From an uncultured Chthonomonadales bacterium (GTDB taxonomy: Bacteria > Armatimonadota > Chthonomonadetes > Chthonomonadales > CAJBBX01), in assembly GCA_938005745.1 (NCBI GenBank), contig CALLMM010000012.1, forward strand, positions 18,994 through 82,993: a stretch of 64,000 nt of DNA, in the 5' to 3' direction. Positions 45,094-53,814 of the stretch are shown in pieces. The position numbers were made by a program, and so were the translations under genes. The notes beneath the pieces were generated by a model that searched no databases, was not told the origin of the DNA, and was given only the letters and a program-made list of their open reading frames with translations. Positions within the stretch are counted from its first letter, which is position 1; the number at the start of each line of letters is the position of its first letter.

Positions 45094-45793
45094 CCAGATA
45101 TGCCTTCTTGACCTCTTCGTTCTGGAGCAGATTATCGGCGCTGTCTTCCAGGACAACGCGCCCGGTCTCCAGAACATATCCCCGCGAGGCTAGACGCAGT
45201 GCTTGAAAAGCGTTCTGTTCCACCAGCAGGATAGTTACGCCCTGCTGATTGATCTCCCGAATGATATGAAAGATCTGCTGAACGAGAAACGGCGCAAGTC
45301 CCAGCGAAGGCTCATCCAGCATCAGCAGTCGGGGACGCGCCATCAACGCCCGTCCGATGGCGAGCATCTGCTGCTCCCCGCCGGAGAGCGTGCCGGCAAG
45401 CTGAGACGACCGCTCGCGCAGGCGCGGGAAGAGGTGGTAGACCCGCTCAATATCTTCCTTGAGCTGCGCGTGCTTCTTGCGATGGATGTAACCGCCGAGC
45501 TGAAGGTTCTCCAGAATGGTCAGGTTGGCGAAGATGCGCCTACCCTCCGGAGACTGGCAAATTCCGCGCATCACCAGCTTATGCGGGGGCAGTCGCGTGA
45601 TGTCCGCGCCTTCAAAATAGATCTTCCCGGAGCGAGGGCGGACCAGCCCGGATATGCTGCGGATGGTGGTGCTCTTCCCGGCTCCATTTGCGCCGATCAT
45701 CGTTACGATCTCGCCCTCGTTCACCTGAAGGCTGACCTCGCTCAACGCCTGGATCGCGCCATAGAAGACATCCACTTTTTCCAGCGTCAGCAT
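45086..45793 (-). CDS. livF: Branched-chain amino acid ABC transporter ATPase LivF
   Basis: A 235-residue nucleotide-binding subunit of a HAAT-family importer. Walker A is GANGAGKST, the Q-loop lies in GICQSPEGRRIF, the signature is LSGGEQQML and Walker B is LLMLDEPSLGLAP. It energises uptake with the LivG half of the fused gene upstream. It starts 13 bp after that gene. Confidence 0.95.
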   Translation of the reverse strand: MLTLEKVDVFYGAIQALSEVSLQVNEGEIVTMIGANGAGKSTTIRSISGLVRPRSGKIYFEGADITRLPPHKLVMRGICQSPEGRRIFANLTILENLQLGGYIHRKKHAQLKEDIERVYHLFPRLRERSSQLAGTLSGGEQQMLAIGRALMARPRLLMLDEPSLGLAPFLVQQIFHIIREINQQGVTILLVEQNAFQALRLASRGYVLETGRVVLEDSADNLLQNEEVKKAYLGE

Positions 45794-45806
45794 CTCTGAT
45801 CTCTCT

Positions 45807-47963
45807 CTATGCGCCTTCCATACTCTGCTCGGCTCTGACGCCGGTCGAGGCTTCTTTATCGTCCGTCGTCGTGATCTCCTCCCCCAGATAGGCGGCGATC
45901 ACTCTGGGATCCCGGCGAATCTCCTCCGGCGTTCCCTCTGCGATGATCTCCCCGTAATCGAGAACATAGATGCGCTCGCAGATGCCCATTACGACCGTCA
46001 TATCGTGCTCGATGAGCAGGATGGTCAGCCCAAACTCCTGGCGGATATGCAGAATATCCTCCATCAGGTCCTGCTTCTCCTGCGGGTTCATGCCCGCAGC
46101 GGGTTCGTCCAGCAGAAGCAGTTTCGGATTCGTCGCCAGGGCGCGTGCGATCTCCAGGCGTCTCTGCGCTCCGTAGGAGAGACTCGTCGCCTTCTCATGG
46201 GCAACTTTGTCCAGCCCGAACCGCGCCAGCAGAGAGAGCGCTCTGGCTTCGATCTGCGCGTCTTCATGCTCCATCCGCGCCGTTCGGAAGAGCGCGTCAA
46301 AGAGATTGGTCTTACGGCGAATATAGGAGCCGATCATCACGTTCTGAAGCACGGTGAGATCGGGAAACAGGCGAATGTTCTGAAAGGTTCGCGCAATGCC
46401 TCGCTCGGCAAACTGAAACGGGCGATAACCAGCGCGATTGATCCGCCGTTTTGGAGCGGTGATCAAAGAGATCAATACCGCGATCGCCACCGCCGCCCAG
46501 GTTACGTTCGCCTTGATGGAGGTGGACATGATATATCCCACCAGCCAGCCGCTCAGTCCCAGCAGAACCGTGTCCATCGCCAGAAGCGCGATCCGCTGAA
46601 GCGGCGGATAGGGACGAACGCCCGCCATCATCTTCCCATCGAATCGGAAGCAGCCGGTGGTCGGCTCATAGACCCCCGTCAGCAGATTGAAGACCGTCGT
46701 CTTCCCGGCTCCATTCGGTCCGATCAGTCCGACCAGCTCTCCCTTTTTCAGGGAGATGTCAAAGTTATTGACGGCGGTCAGTCCCCCGAAGACTTTGCAG
46801 CACTTCTCCACGCGAACGATCTCTTCCGGAGAGACTTCCGCCTTCTCCGGCTGCGGCGAAGGAGCGGACGGAACCTCTGGAACGCTATCGGATGGCTGCT
46901 CCCCTCCCCTGCGCAAGAGGCGTCTGCGGATGCCTGCTAGAGAGAGTTCCGACATTCCGAAGACGCCCTGCGGTCGCAACAGCATCATCAGGATGAGCAG
47001 CAGCGCGTAGATCAGCATGCGGTACTCATCCTTGAAGTCCGGGATGTAGTCTTTGAACCCCTTCAGGGCTTCCGGGATGACGGTCAGGACCAGCGCGGCG
47101 ATGGTTGCGCCCGTGATGCTGCCCGTTCCCCCCAGAACGATCATGACGACATAGTTGATGGAGAGCATGAAGTTGAACGACTTGGGGGAGAAGAAGTAGA
47201 TATGGGCATAGAGCGCGCCCCCCATGCCCGCAAAGAAGGCTCCCAGCGCGAAGGCGGCGATCTTGACTCCGGTCGTGTTCACGCCCATTGCGTCGGAGGC
47301 GACCTCATCCTCACGAATAGACTGGTACGCCAGTCCGTGCAGGGAGAACTTCAGGTTGCGGGTCAGAACGATCACCAGAACAGCTGTGGCGTAGACGGCG
47401 ATGAATCCTGCGATCTTGGGAATGCCGAAGAAGCCCATCGAGCCGCCCATGAACTCGGCAGCCGGGATGATCGTCTTGATATTCTCGAAAAGAACGCGGA
47501 TGATTTCGCCCAGTCCCAGCGTAACGATCGCCAGGTAGTCCCCGCGAAGGCGTAGGCTTGGGACGCCGACGATGTACCCGAACAGAGAGGCGGTCAGCCC
47601 GCTGATCAGCATTCCTACCGGGAGGAGCCACCAGTAGGTAGTTGAGAAGGCTTGAAGCACCTGTTCGCTGCTCCAGCCGGGATTCGCCTTCTCCAGCCCC
47701 TCTTTGACGGACTGCCAGATCAGATAGCTCAGGGAGCCGCCGGTGTAGGCTCCCACCGCCATAAAGCCCGCATGACCGATGGAGAACTGCCCGGTAAACC
47801 CGTTCACGATATTGAGGCTTACCGCCAGAATGATGGCGATGCCGCACTGCAGAACGATGTCCTGGGCATACGGCATCAGGTAAGAGCCGTGCGCGTAGTT
47901 GAAGCCGAAGATGATGAGCGCGAAGAAGAGGATACCGGCGGTGCGTTTTCCCAGCCTGCGCAT
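45807..47963 (-). CDS. Fused LivM permease - LivG ATPase with hydrophobic insertion in the ATPase
   Basis: A 718-residue fusion. Residues 1-340 are LivM: eight or more helices, with the FTGQFSIGHAGFMAVGAY permease motif and PSLRLRGDYLAIVTLGLGEIIR. A Pro/Ser linker (355-380) leads to LivG: Walker A GPNGAGKT (415-422), Q-loop RTFQNIRLF (525-533), signature LSYGAQRRLEIARAL (595-609), Walker B LLLLDEPAAG (615-624). Between Walker A and the Q-loop, at about 450-515, lies an extra ~65-residue stretch with two hydrophobic segments (LLAMDTVLLGLSGWLVGYIM and WAAVAIAVLISLITA), absent from ordinary LivG. LivH, LivK and LivF genes flank it. Confidence 0.9.
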   Translation of the reverse strand: MRRLGKRTAGILFFALIIFGFNYAHGSYLMPYAQDIVLQCGIAIILAVSLNIVNGFTGQFSIGHAGFMAVGAYTGGSLSYLIWQSVKEGLEKANPGWSSEQVLQAFSTTYWWLLPVGMLISGLTASLFGYIVGVPSLRLRGDYLAIVTLGLGEIIRVLFENIKTIIPAAEFMGGSMGFFGIPKIAGFIAVYATAVLVIVLTRNLKFSLHGLAYQSIREDEVASDAMGVNTTGVKIAAFALGAFFAGMGGALYAHIYFFSPKSFNFMLSINYVVMIVLGGTGSITGATIAALVLTVIPEALKGFKDYIPDFKDEYRMLIYALLLILMMLLRPQGVFGMSELSLAGIRRRLLRRGGEQPSDSVPEVPSAPSPQPEKAEVSPEEIVRVEKCCKVFGGLTAVNNFDISLKKGELVGLIGPNGAGKTTVFNLLTGVYEPTTGCFRFDGKMMAGVRPYPPLQRIALLAMDTVLLGLSGWLVGYIMSTSIKANVTWAAVAIAVLISLITAPKRRINRAGYRPFQFAERGIARTFQNIRLFPDLTVLQNVMIGSYIRRKTNLFDALFRTARMEHEDAQIEARALSLLARFGLDKVAHEKATSLSYGAQRRLEIARALATNPKLLLLDEPAAGMNPQEKQDLMEDILHIRQEFGLTILLIEHDMTVVMGICERIYVLDYGEIIAEGTPEEIRRDPRVIAAYLGEEITTTDDKEASTGVRAEQSMEGA

Positions 47964-47965
47964 GG

Positions 47966-48886
47966 CTAAACCTTCTCCACCACGTTTTTACCCAGTATGC
48001 CGGCAGGGCGAAACATCAGAACGGAGATGAGAATCAGGAAGGCAAAGGCGTCCCGGAAGGGGGACAGTTCGGAACCACCCACGAAAGCCTCTGCCAGACC
48101 CATCAGCAGACCGCCAAGCACCGCGCCGGCGATATTGCCGATCCCCCCCAGCACGGCGGCGATAAACGCCTTCAGCCCGAGCGCAACTCCCAGCAGCGGA
48201 TCGAAGTTGTTGCGGGTCAGTCCGTAGCTCAACAGCCCTGCCGCGCCCGCCAGCGAGGAGCCGATCAGGAAGGTGAGGGTAATAACGGTATCGGTATTGA
48301 TGCCCATCAGCGAGGCGGCTTCGCGATCGAAGGAGACGGCTCGGATCGCCTTCCCGACGGTGGTGAAGCGGACGATGTAGACCAGCAGCAGTGTGAGGAC
48401 GATGGCGGCAAGGAGGATGATAAGCTGTCCCTTGTCCAGGATCAACTGCAGCGCGCCAAAGTTCAGCTTGAAGGGATCGCCGATCCCGCTGATGATGTAG
48501 GCGCGGGGACGGGCTTCAAAGAGAGCCTGCGCGCCGTTGGAGAGCAGAAAGGAGACCCCGATCGCCGTGATCAGCGCAGCCAGACGCCCGGACTTCCGAA
48601 TGGGGCGGTAGGCGGCGCGTTCGATGAGCACGCCGATCGCGCCGCACGCCGCCATACAGATCAGCAGACCGGCAAGCCCCTGCACCAGCGGCGTCTGATT
48701 GGCTAACAGCCCGGTTACAGCGAAGAGTCCGAAGTAGGCTCCGAGCATGTAGACGTCGCCGTGCGCGAAGTTAATGAAGCGCAGCACGCCGTAGACCATC
48801 GTGTAGCCGACCGCAATCAGGGCGTAGACGCTGCCGATCTGGATACCGTTGATTAACTGCTGAAGGAAAAGTTGAAGGGCTTCCAC
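47966..48886 (-). CDS. livH: Branched-chain amino acid ABC transporter permease LivH
   Basis: A 306-residue inner-membrane permease with about eight helices. The family motif GSVYALIAVGYTMVYGVLRF is at the N-terminus, with FINFAHGDVYMLGAYF and GLKAFIAAVLGGIGNIAGAVLGG later. It pairs with the LivM half of the downstream fusion, starting 2 bp after this gene. The start is ATG. Confidence 0.95.
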   Translation of the reverse strand: MEALQLFLQQLINGIQIGSVYALIAVGYTMVYGVLRFINFAHGDVYMLGAYFGLFAVTGLLANQTPLVQGLAGLLICMAACGAIGVLIERAAYRPIRKSGRLAALITAIGVSFLLSNGAQALFEARPRAYIISGIGDPFKLNFGALQLILDKGQLIILLAAIVLTLLLVYIVRFTTVGKAIRAVSFDREAASLMGINTDTVITLTFLIGSSLAGAAGLLSYGLTRNNFDPLLGVALGLKAFIAAVLGGIGNIAGAVLGGLLMGLAEAFVGGSELSPFRDAFAFLILISVLMFRPAGILGKNVVEKV

Positions 48887-48974
48887 CCATTCCTCCCAGA
48901 GAGGGTGTGCGTGACGGAAGAAGGGAAAAGGGTATTCCAGGCGATGCAGACCTCGAATACCCTCCCGTAAGACG

Positions 48975-50168
48975 TTACGGCTTTTCGATCCGCTCCTTGA
49001 ACCGGAAGGTGCCGTTATACACTTCCAGAATGACGGCGGACTTATCGGCGTTGCGCTGGGCGTTCATGGTGATCTTGCCTGAGACGCCGTCGAAGTCCTT
49101 TGTCGCCGCGATGGCGTCACGCAGATCGGGACCGTTGAGGCTTCTGGCGCGCTTCATCGCATCGAAGAGAAGCTTGGCGGAGTCGTATCCGAGAGCCGCC
49201 AGCGCATCCGGCGTAGCGCCGTACTTCGCCTTGTAGGCTTCCACAAACTTCTTGACGGTCGGGTTCGGATCGTCCGTCGCCATGTGGTTGGAGAAGTAGG
49301 CGTTGGTGATGTTCGCCCCGGCGTAGGTGTGGAAATCCTGAGAGTCCCAGCCGTCTCCTCCCAGAATGGGCACATTGATATCCAGATCTCGGGCCTGCTT
49401 GACGATGGTTCCCGCCTGCGTGTAGTAGCCCGGGACAAGGATGCAGTCCGGCGCAGGAGTGGCAGCTTTGATGCGGGTCAACTGCGCCTTGAAATCCTTG
49501 TCGGAGCTGGTGTAAGAGGCTTCCTGCACGATGGTGCCTCCCATCTGCGTGAAGGCTTTTTTGAACTCATCGCGGAAGCCGACGCTGTACGCCTGTCCAG
49601 CATCGTAGAAGATGGCGGCGGTTTTTGCGTTCAGAGAGGAGCGGGCAAAGCGCGCAACGACGGCTGCCTGATAGGGGTCAATAAAACAGACCCGGAAGAT
49701 GTAGTCCCCGATCTCGGTCACTTTGGGATTGGTGGAGGAGGGAGAGATCATGGGGATCTGGTTGCGCTGGCAGATGGGACCGCCCGCCATGCTGTGGCTG
49801 CTCGCCACCTCTCCGAGCACCGCCGTCACCTTCATATCTACCAGACGCTTCACGGCGGTCTCCGCCTTCTGCGCGTCGCTAGCGGTATCCTCCGTCCTGA
49901 CCTCCAGCTTCTTCCCGTTCAGTCCGCCGGCGGCGTTAATCTCCTCTATCGCCAGCCGGATGCCGTTATCGGTAGACTTACCAAACGTCGCCTGATCTCC
50001 GGTCATGGAGCCATAGTGCCCGATCAGAATCACATCACGGTCGGGCGTCTGTCCGGTTGCGCCCCCGCCGCCCGCGCCTTCGTTCTGCGCGCCTTTACAA
50101 CCTGCCCATACCAGCGCCAGTGCGGCTAATCCAGCGAGGAGCAGCGCCGGTTTTCTGTTCATAACCAT
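48975..50168 (-). CDS. livK: Branched-chain amino acid substrate-binding lipoprotein LivK
   Basis: A 397-residue periplasmic-type binding protein of the HAAT family. The signal peptide ends in a lipobox (LVWAGC), so it is probably lipid-anchored, followed by a Gly-rich linker. The type I binding fold starts at VILIGHYGSMTGDQATFGKS, with VTAVLGEVASSHSMAGGPICQ and MISPSSTNPKVT for ligand contacts. Specificity may be branched-chain amino acids, but related proteins bind other amino acids or amides. AGGGAG precedes the ATG by 9 bp. Confidence 0.93.
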   Translation of the reverse strand: MVMNRKPALLLAGLAALALVWAGCKGAQNEGAGGGGATGQTPDRDVILIGHYGSMTGDQATFGKSTDNGIRLAIEEINAAGGLNGKKLEVRTEDTASDAQKAETAVKRLVDMKVTAVLGEVASSHSMAGGPICQRNQIPMISPSSTNPKVTEIGDYIFRVCFIDPYQAAVVARFARSSLNAKTAAIFYDAGQAYSVGFRDEFKKAFTQMGGTIVQEASYTSSDKDFKAQLTRIKAATPAPDCILVPGYYTQAGTIVKQARDLDINVPILGGDGWDSQDFHTYAGANITNAYFSNHMATDDPNPTVKKFVEAYKAKYGATPDALAALGYDSAKLLFDAMKRARSLNGPDLRDAIAATKDFDGVSGKITMNAQRNADKSAVILEVYNGTFRFKERIEKP

Positions 50169-50192
50169 ACTTTCTGGCTCCCTTTCTATACG

Positions 50193-50702
50193 TTAGATTT
50201 GACCTTCGAGCATCGCCTGACAGATGTCAATCCGACTGATGACGCCGACCAGACGCCCTTCAGAAGTAACCGGCAGCCGCTTGATACGGTGCGCCAGCAT
50301 GATCCTCACCGCCTCCAGAACATCGGCGTTCTCGTCCACGGAGAATACTGGCGAGGACATGACTTCCGAAACGGTCTTGTGTTTGATCTTTCGGACCAGC
50401 GCGGCGAAGTTCTGGCGTCTGTCCGGTTCAGCAGGCTCTGCGTGCGCTTCGGAGTAATGCGGCAGCAGCGCATGAATTATATCATACTCCGTGATAATTC
50501 CCACAATGATGTCCGCAGAATCCACCACAGGCAGTCCGCTGATCTGATAGAGGTCCATCATGTCTACCGCCTCCTGGATCAGTGCGTCCGGAGTGGTCTT
50601 GATGACATGGCTCTTCATCAGCTCCAGCACTTTCAGAGACGGCGATTCCGAATCTTTGGCGGGGTCGTTCATCTGCATGGCTTTCATCCTTAACAGGTAC
50701 AT
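50193..50702 (-). CDS. Tandem CBS-domain protein
   Basis: A 169-residue protein with two CBS motifs: VIKTTPDALIQEAVDMM...ISGLPVVD and PVFSVDENADVLEAVRIML...IKRLPVTSEGRLVGVISR. Such pairs bind adenosyl ligands and sense energy or methyl status. It ends 24 bp before livK, so it could regulate the transporter, as CBS domains do in other ABC systems; this is inferred from position. Three in-frame ATGs exist near the start; the one at 50678 has the best AAGGA spacing. Confidence 0.85.
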   Translation of the reverse strand: MYLLRMKAMQMNDPAKDSESPSLKVLELMKSHVIKTTPDALIQEAVDMMDLYQISGLPVVDSADIIVGIITEYDIIHALLPHYSEAHAEPAEPDRRQNFAALVRKIKHKTVSEVMSSPVFSVDENADVLEAVRIMLAHRIKRLPVTSEGRLVGVISRIDICQAMLEGQI

Positions 50703-50758
50703 TGAACGATGCCGGGATCAATTCCTCTTCAATCTTCCTCTCTCCTGTCGTGAAGTGG

Positions 50759-52945
50759 CTATCTTTTCCGCGCTGTTAGCCCGTAACCCAGTCCCGCGCA
50801 GATAATCATCGTGCTGACCAGAGAGAGATAGAAACCATATCGGAAGCTGAACGGTTCGTACTGAAAGCGTACCTTACTTTTACCGGGCGGCACAACCACC
50901 CCCATAAACGCATGATTGGCGCGTTCGATGGTCTGCCCCTTCCCGTCAATCCACGCCTTCCAACCCGGAAAGTAGGTCGCGCTCCAGATCATAAAGGCGG
51001 GACTGTCCCCCGCATGGACCTCAAATTCCGCAAAAGTGGAATCGGAGGCGGTGATGGTAACACTGCCGGCGGGATCGGAGGGAGACGGAAGAAGACTCTC
51101 ACCAAGACCGGGAGTTCCGTTCACATAGGCGAAGTCCCGCGGGTTGAATACCGGATCAGACATCGCGGTCAGGGTGCGAAACTCGTTGTCAACGCGATAG
51201 GTCCGATAGACCATCCAGGCGCGGGGCATGGGGTCGGCGAGCCTCAGCGCCCGGACGCCCTCCGTGCGCACCTCTTTGAAATCAGGCGAGGGGTATCGCG
51301 CGCCAGGTGGAAGCAGCAGCAGTCTGGCATTAAACATGCCAAGCAGCGTCGGAAAATGCGGTGACTGACGGAAAAAAGCCAGCTCTACCGCCTCCTCCAG
51401 CTCATGGATATGGCGCACGGGAACAGGCTCATACCCGGCTCCCTCCTCCACACGATAGTGGATATTCATGTTGGGATTCAGGGTGTTTCTCAGTTCGCGT
51501 ATATATCGGTCCCCGCCCGGTCCATAGTCGCTGTAGTTCACATACCGCTGCCAGACCAGTTCATGCATCAGGGTAAAGACTCGCCCCTCCCCTCTCTGCG
51601 GGACATGATCCAGAACCGGCGGACGATGCTGAAAGGCGGCGGGAGAGGTGGTCGGGTTGAACGTAGAGCTGTAGAGCCAGAGGTTCACGGCGGAGAGGAG
51701 GACAATGCCGGCTCTCCAGTGATCGGCGACGCCTCTTTCGCGTATCTGACGCAGTCCGATCGCGGCGAGAACCGCCAGCGCAAGCGTGGTCAGGTAGGTG
51801 AAGCGGGCGGGATCGTGAAAGCTCTTCAGTCCGGGAACCAGATAGAAGGCGAACCAATAGAGACCTCCGAACCGCCCCATCGCGAGCCAGAGCGAAATGC
51901 CGCCAAAGAGCGTGAAGAAGAGAACTGCCGGTCTGCCAACGTGACGGACGGCGGTATAGATTGCGAGGATCAGCGGCAGCCAGCCGATATAGACGCAGGC
52001 TTCCCATACGTTTCCTGGCGAAAAATAGGTGCCGGAGGAGGGATTTCCGTAGAAGTTGGGAAAGAGGAAGTTGATGAGATGTCCCGGACGAAAGACGAAA
52101 CGATTCGCGGTAGACCAGTTCAACGCCTCTCGTGTGGAGAGCACGAAAAGCTGCAGGGTCGGTACGATCTGCACCGATGCCGCCAGCGCGCCGAGTATCA
52201 GCGCGCCTGTCATACGGAAGAACGCGAAGGAGGCGCGTCGTCTCTCTCTGCGGATCAGGATGAGTCTGGTCAGTGCATAGACGATCCCGCCAAGCAGGCT
52301 CATATACGCCATCTGAGGATGCGCCGCCAGAAGCATCAACGAGACAACCAGCGCCAACAGCGCGGCATATCCGATATGCGGACGGTCTATCATTCGATCC
52401 GCCAGGATCAGCAGAAAAGGCAGATAGGCGGCGGTCTGTATCATGCTGGGAAACTGCAGCCGCGCCATGATAAACGCGCTTCCGGTAAACGTCATCGCGC
52501 CCAGTGTCGCGCTCAGCCGATCCCCGGTCATGCGTCGTAGAAAGAGATACATCCCCAGAGAGCACAAAAGCAGGTGCGCCAGCGAGTTAAGCGTAAAATA
52601 GAGCCAGACAGGTGTGAGATAGAGGAGCAGCGTAGACGGGTAGAAGACCCATGTCTGCGGATTTCCCACTAGAGGCTGACCGCACTTGATATAGGGGTTC
52701 CATAGGGGTATCCTTCCCTGCAGAAGGGACGCACGCACAAGCTCCTGATTGGGGTAGAAGTAGAGGATCAGGTCTCCCCAGTAGAGCGCGCGCCCCTGCA
52801 GGATCAGGGGATACAGCAGCGCGATGACAAACGCCGCCAGGGTCGCGAAGGGCATCCAGCGAGAACGCGAGGATCGGCTCTCCCGGTCCTTGGAGGGAGC
52901 AAAAGGCTCTTGAGGGCTGGTTTCAGAGACGTAAACAGTGCTCAA
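50759..52945 (-). CDS. YfhO-like polytopic membrane protein
   Basis: A 728-residue protein with a cytoplasmic, Ser/Arg-rich N-terminus, 10-13 transmembrane helices up to about residue 410 and a large C-terminal extracytoplasmic domain followed by a final helix. Family cues are GDLILYFYPNQELVRASLLQGRIPLWNPY and the C-terminal TYFPGWKAWIDG and PGKSKVRFQYEP segments, which are highly typical of YfhO/GT-C-fold proteins linked to lipid-carrier-dependent glycosylation. The only in-frame start is TTG at 52945, 14 bp from the divergent phosphorylase gene. Confidence 0.82.
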   Translation of the reverse strand: MSTVYVSETSPQEPFAPSKDRESRSSRSRWMPFATLAAFVIALLYPLILQGRALYWGDLILYFYPNQELVRASLLQGRIPLWNPYIKCGQPLVGNPQTWVFYPSTLLLYLTPVWLYFTLNSLAHLLLCSLGMYLFLRRMTGDRLSATLGAMTFTGSAFIMARLQFPSMIQTAAYLPFLLILADRMIDRPHIGYAALLALVVSLMLLAAHPQMAYMSLLGGIVYALTRLILIRRERRRASFAFFRMTGALILGALAASVQIVPTLQLFVLSTREALNWSTANRFVFRPGHLINFLFPNFYGNPSSGTYFSPGNVWEACVYIGWLPLILAIYTAVRHVGRPAVLFFTLFGGISLWLAMGRFGGLYWFAFYLVPGLKSFHDPARFTYLTTLALAVLAAIGLRQIRERGVADHWRAGIVLLSAVNLWLYSSTFNPTTSPAAFQHRPPVLDHVPQRGEGRVFTLMHELVWQRYVNYSDYGPGGDRYIRELRNTLNPNMNIHYRVEEGAGYEPVPVRHIHELEEAVELAFFRQSPHFPTLLGMFNARLLLLPPGARYPSPDFKEVRTEGVRALRLADPMPRAWMVYRTYRVDNEFRTLTAMSDPVFNPRDFAYVNGTPGLGESLLPSPSDPAGSVTITASDSTFAEFEVHAGDSPAFMIWSATYFPGWKAWIDGKGQTIERANHAFMGVVVPPGKSKVRFQYEPFSFRYGFYLSLVSTMIICAGLGYGLTARKR

Positions 52946-52959
52946 ATCAGGATGGCGCT

Positions 52960-53769
52960 ATGGACAGGATAGCTGTTATTGGCGGATCGGGGATGGAGAA
53001 ACTGCCTCCCGACTATCATATTACCCCGATAGAGGTTGAAATAGAAAAACGAGTGGTAACGGTCTATCAGGCGCAGAGAGGCGAAAACGGATTTGTGTTC
53101 CTCTCCCGGCATGGATCGAACCATCAGATCGCGCCCCATGAGATAGACTATCGTGCAAATATGGAGGCTCTCTCACAACTGGGGATAACGCGGATCTTTG
53201 CCACGAACGCTGTTGGATCGCTGCGACTGGATCTGAAGAGCGGTTCGCTGGTGCTTCTCAGCGACTTTCTGGATTTTACCCGAAAAAGACCGCTCAGTTA
53301 CTGGGAGAGCGGAAATCATCCCTATGGCGTGGTGCATACGGACTTCTCCGCCCCCTACTGCCCGGAGATACGCGCCGCCATCATGGCGGCAGCAGAGAAG
53401 ACAGAGACGCCGCTGGTGACGGAAGGCGTCTATCTGTGTGTGGATGGTCCGCGGTTTGAGAGTCCTGCAGAGGTGCGCCTGTTCGCCCGATGGGGCGCGG
53501 ATGTTGTCGGGATGACCGGTCTCCCGGAGGCGATCTTTGCCCGCGAAGCCGGGATCTGTTATGCGGGTCTGGCGATCGTTACGAATTTCGGCGCGGGTCT
53601 GACGTCGGAGGAGGTGGACAACGATGATGTCCAGGCAAACATGGCGATCTATGCTGAGAGCGTGAGGTCGCTGCTGCTGGAGGCGATGCTGCTGCTGCCG
53701 ACAGTCTCGCAGTGCAGGTGCCCGTTCGGACATCCCGCCAGGAGAGGTTCAGACAGCGCACATAGATAA
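52960..53769 (+). CDS. S-methyl-5'-thioadenosine phosphorylase family protein
   Basis: A 269-residue purine-nucleoside-phosphorylase-like enzyme. The phosphate and base sites appear as IGGSGMEKL, LSRHGSNHQIAPHEIDYRAN, ATNAVGSLR, YLCVDGPRFESPAEVRLFARWGAD and VGMTGLPEAIFAREAGICYA. It probably cleaves methylthioadenosine (or methylthioinosine) to salvage adenine and methylthioribose phosphate. The MTA versus MTI preference cannot be read safely. AGGA lies upstream of the ATG. It is isolated on the plus strand. Confidence 0.88.
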   Translation: MDRIAVIGGSGMEKLPPDYHITPIEVEIEKRVVTVYQAQRGENGFVFLSRHGSNHQIAPHEIDYRANMEALSQLGITRIFATNAVGSLRLDLKSGSLVLLSDFLDFTRKRPLSYWESGNHPYGVVHTDFSAPYCPEIRAAIMAAAEKTETPLVTEGVYLCVDGPRFESPAEVRLFARWGADVVGMTGLPEAIFAREAGICYAGLAIVTNFGAGLTSEEVDNDDVQANMAIYAESVRSLLLEAMLLLPTVSQCRCPFGHPARRGSDSAHR

Positions 53770-53814
53770 GGCGAAGCCCCTCACCTGCCGGGTCCCGCGC
53801 CTGCCCGTCGTCTG

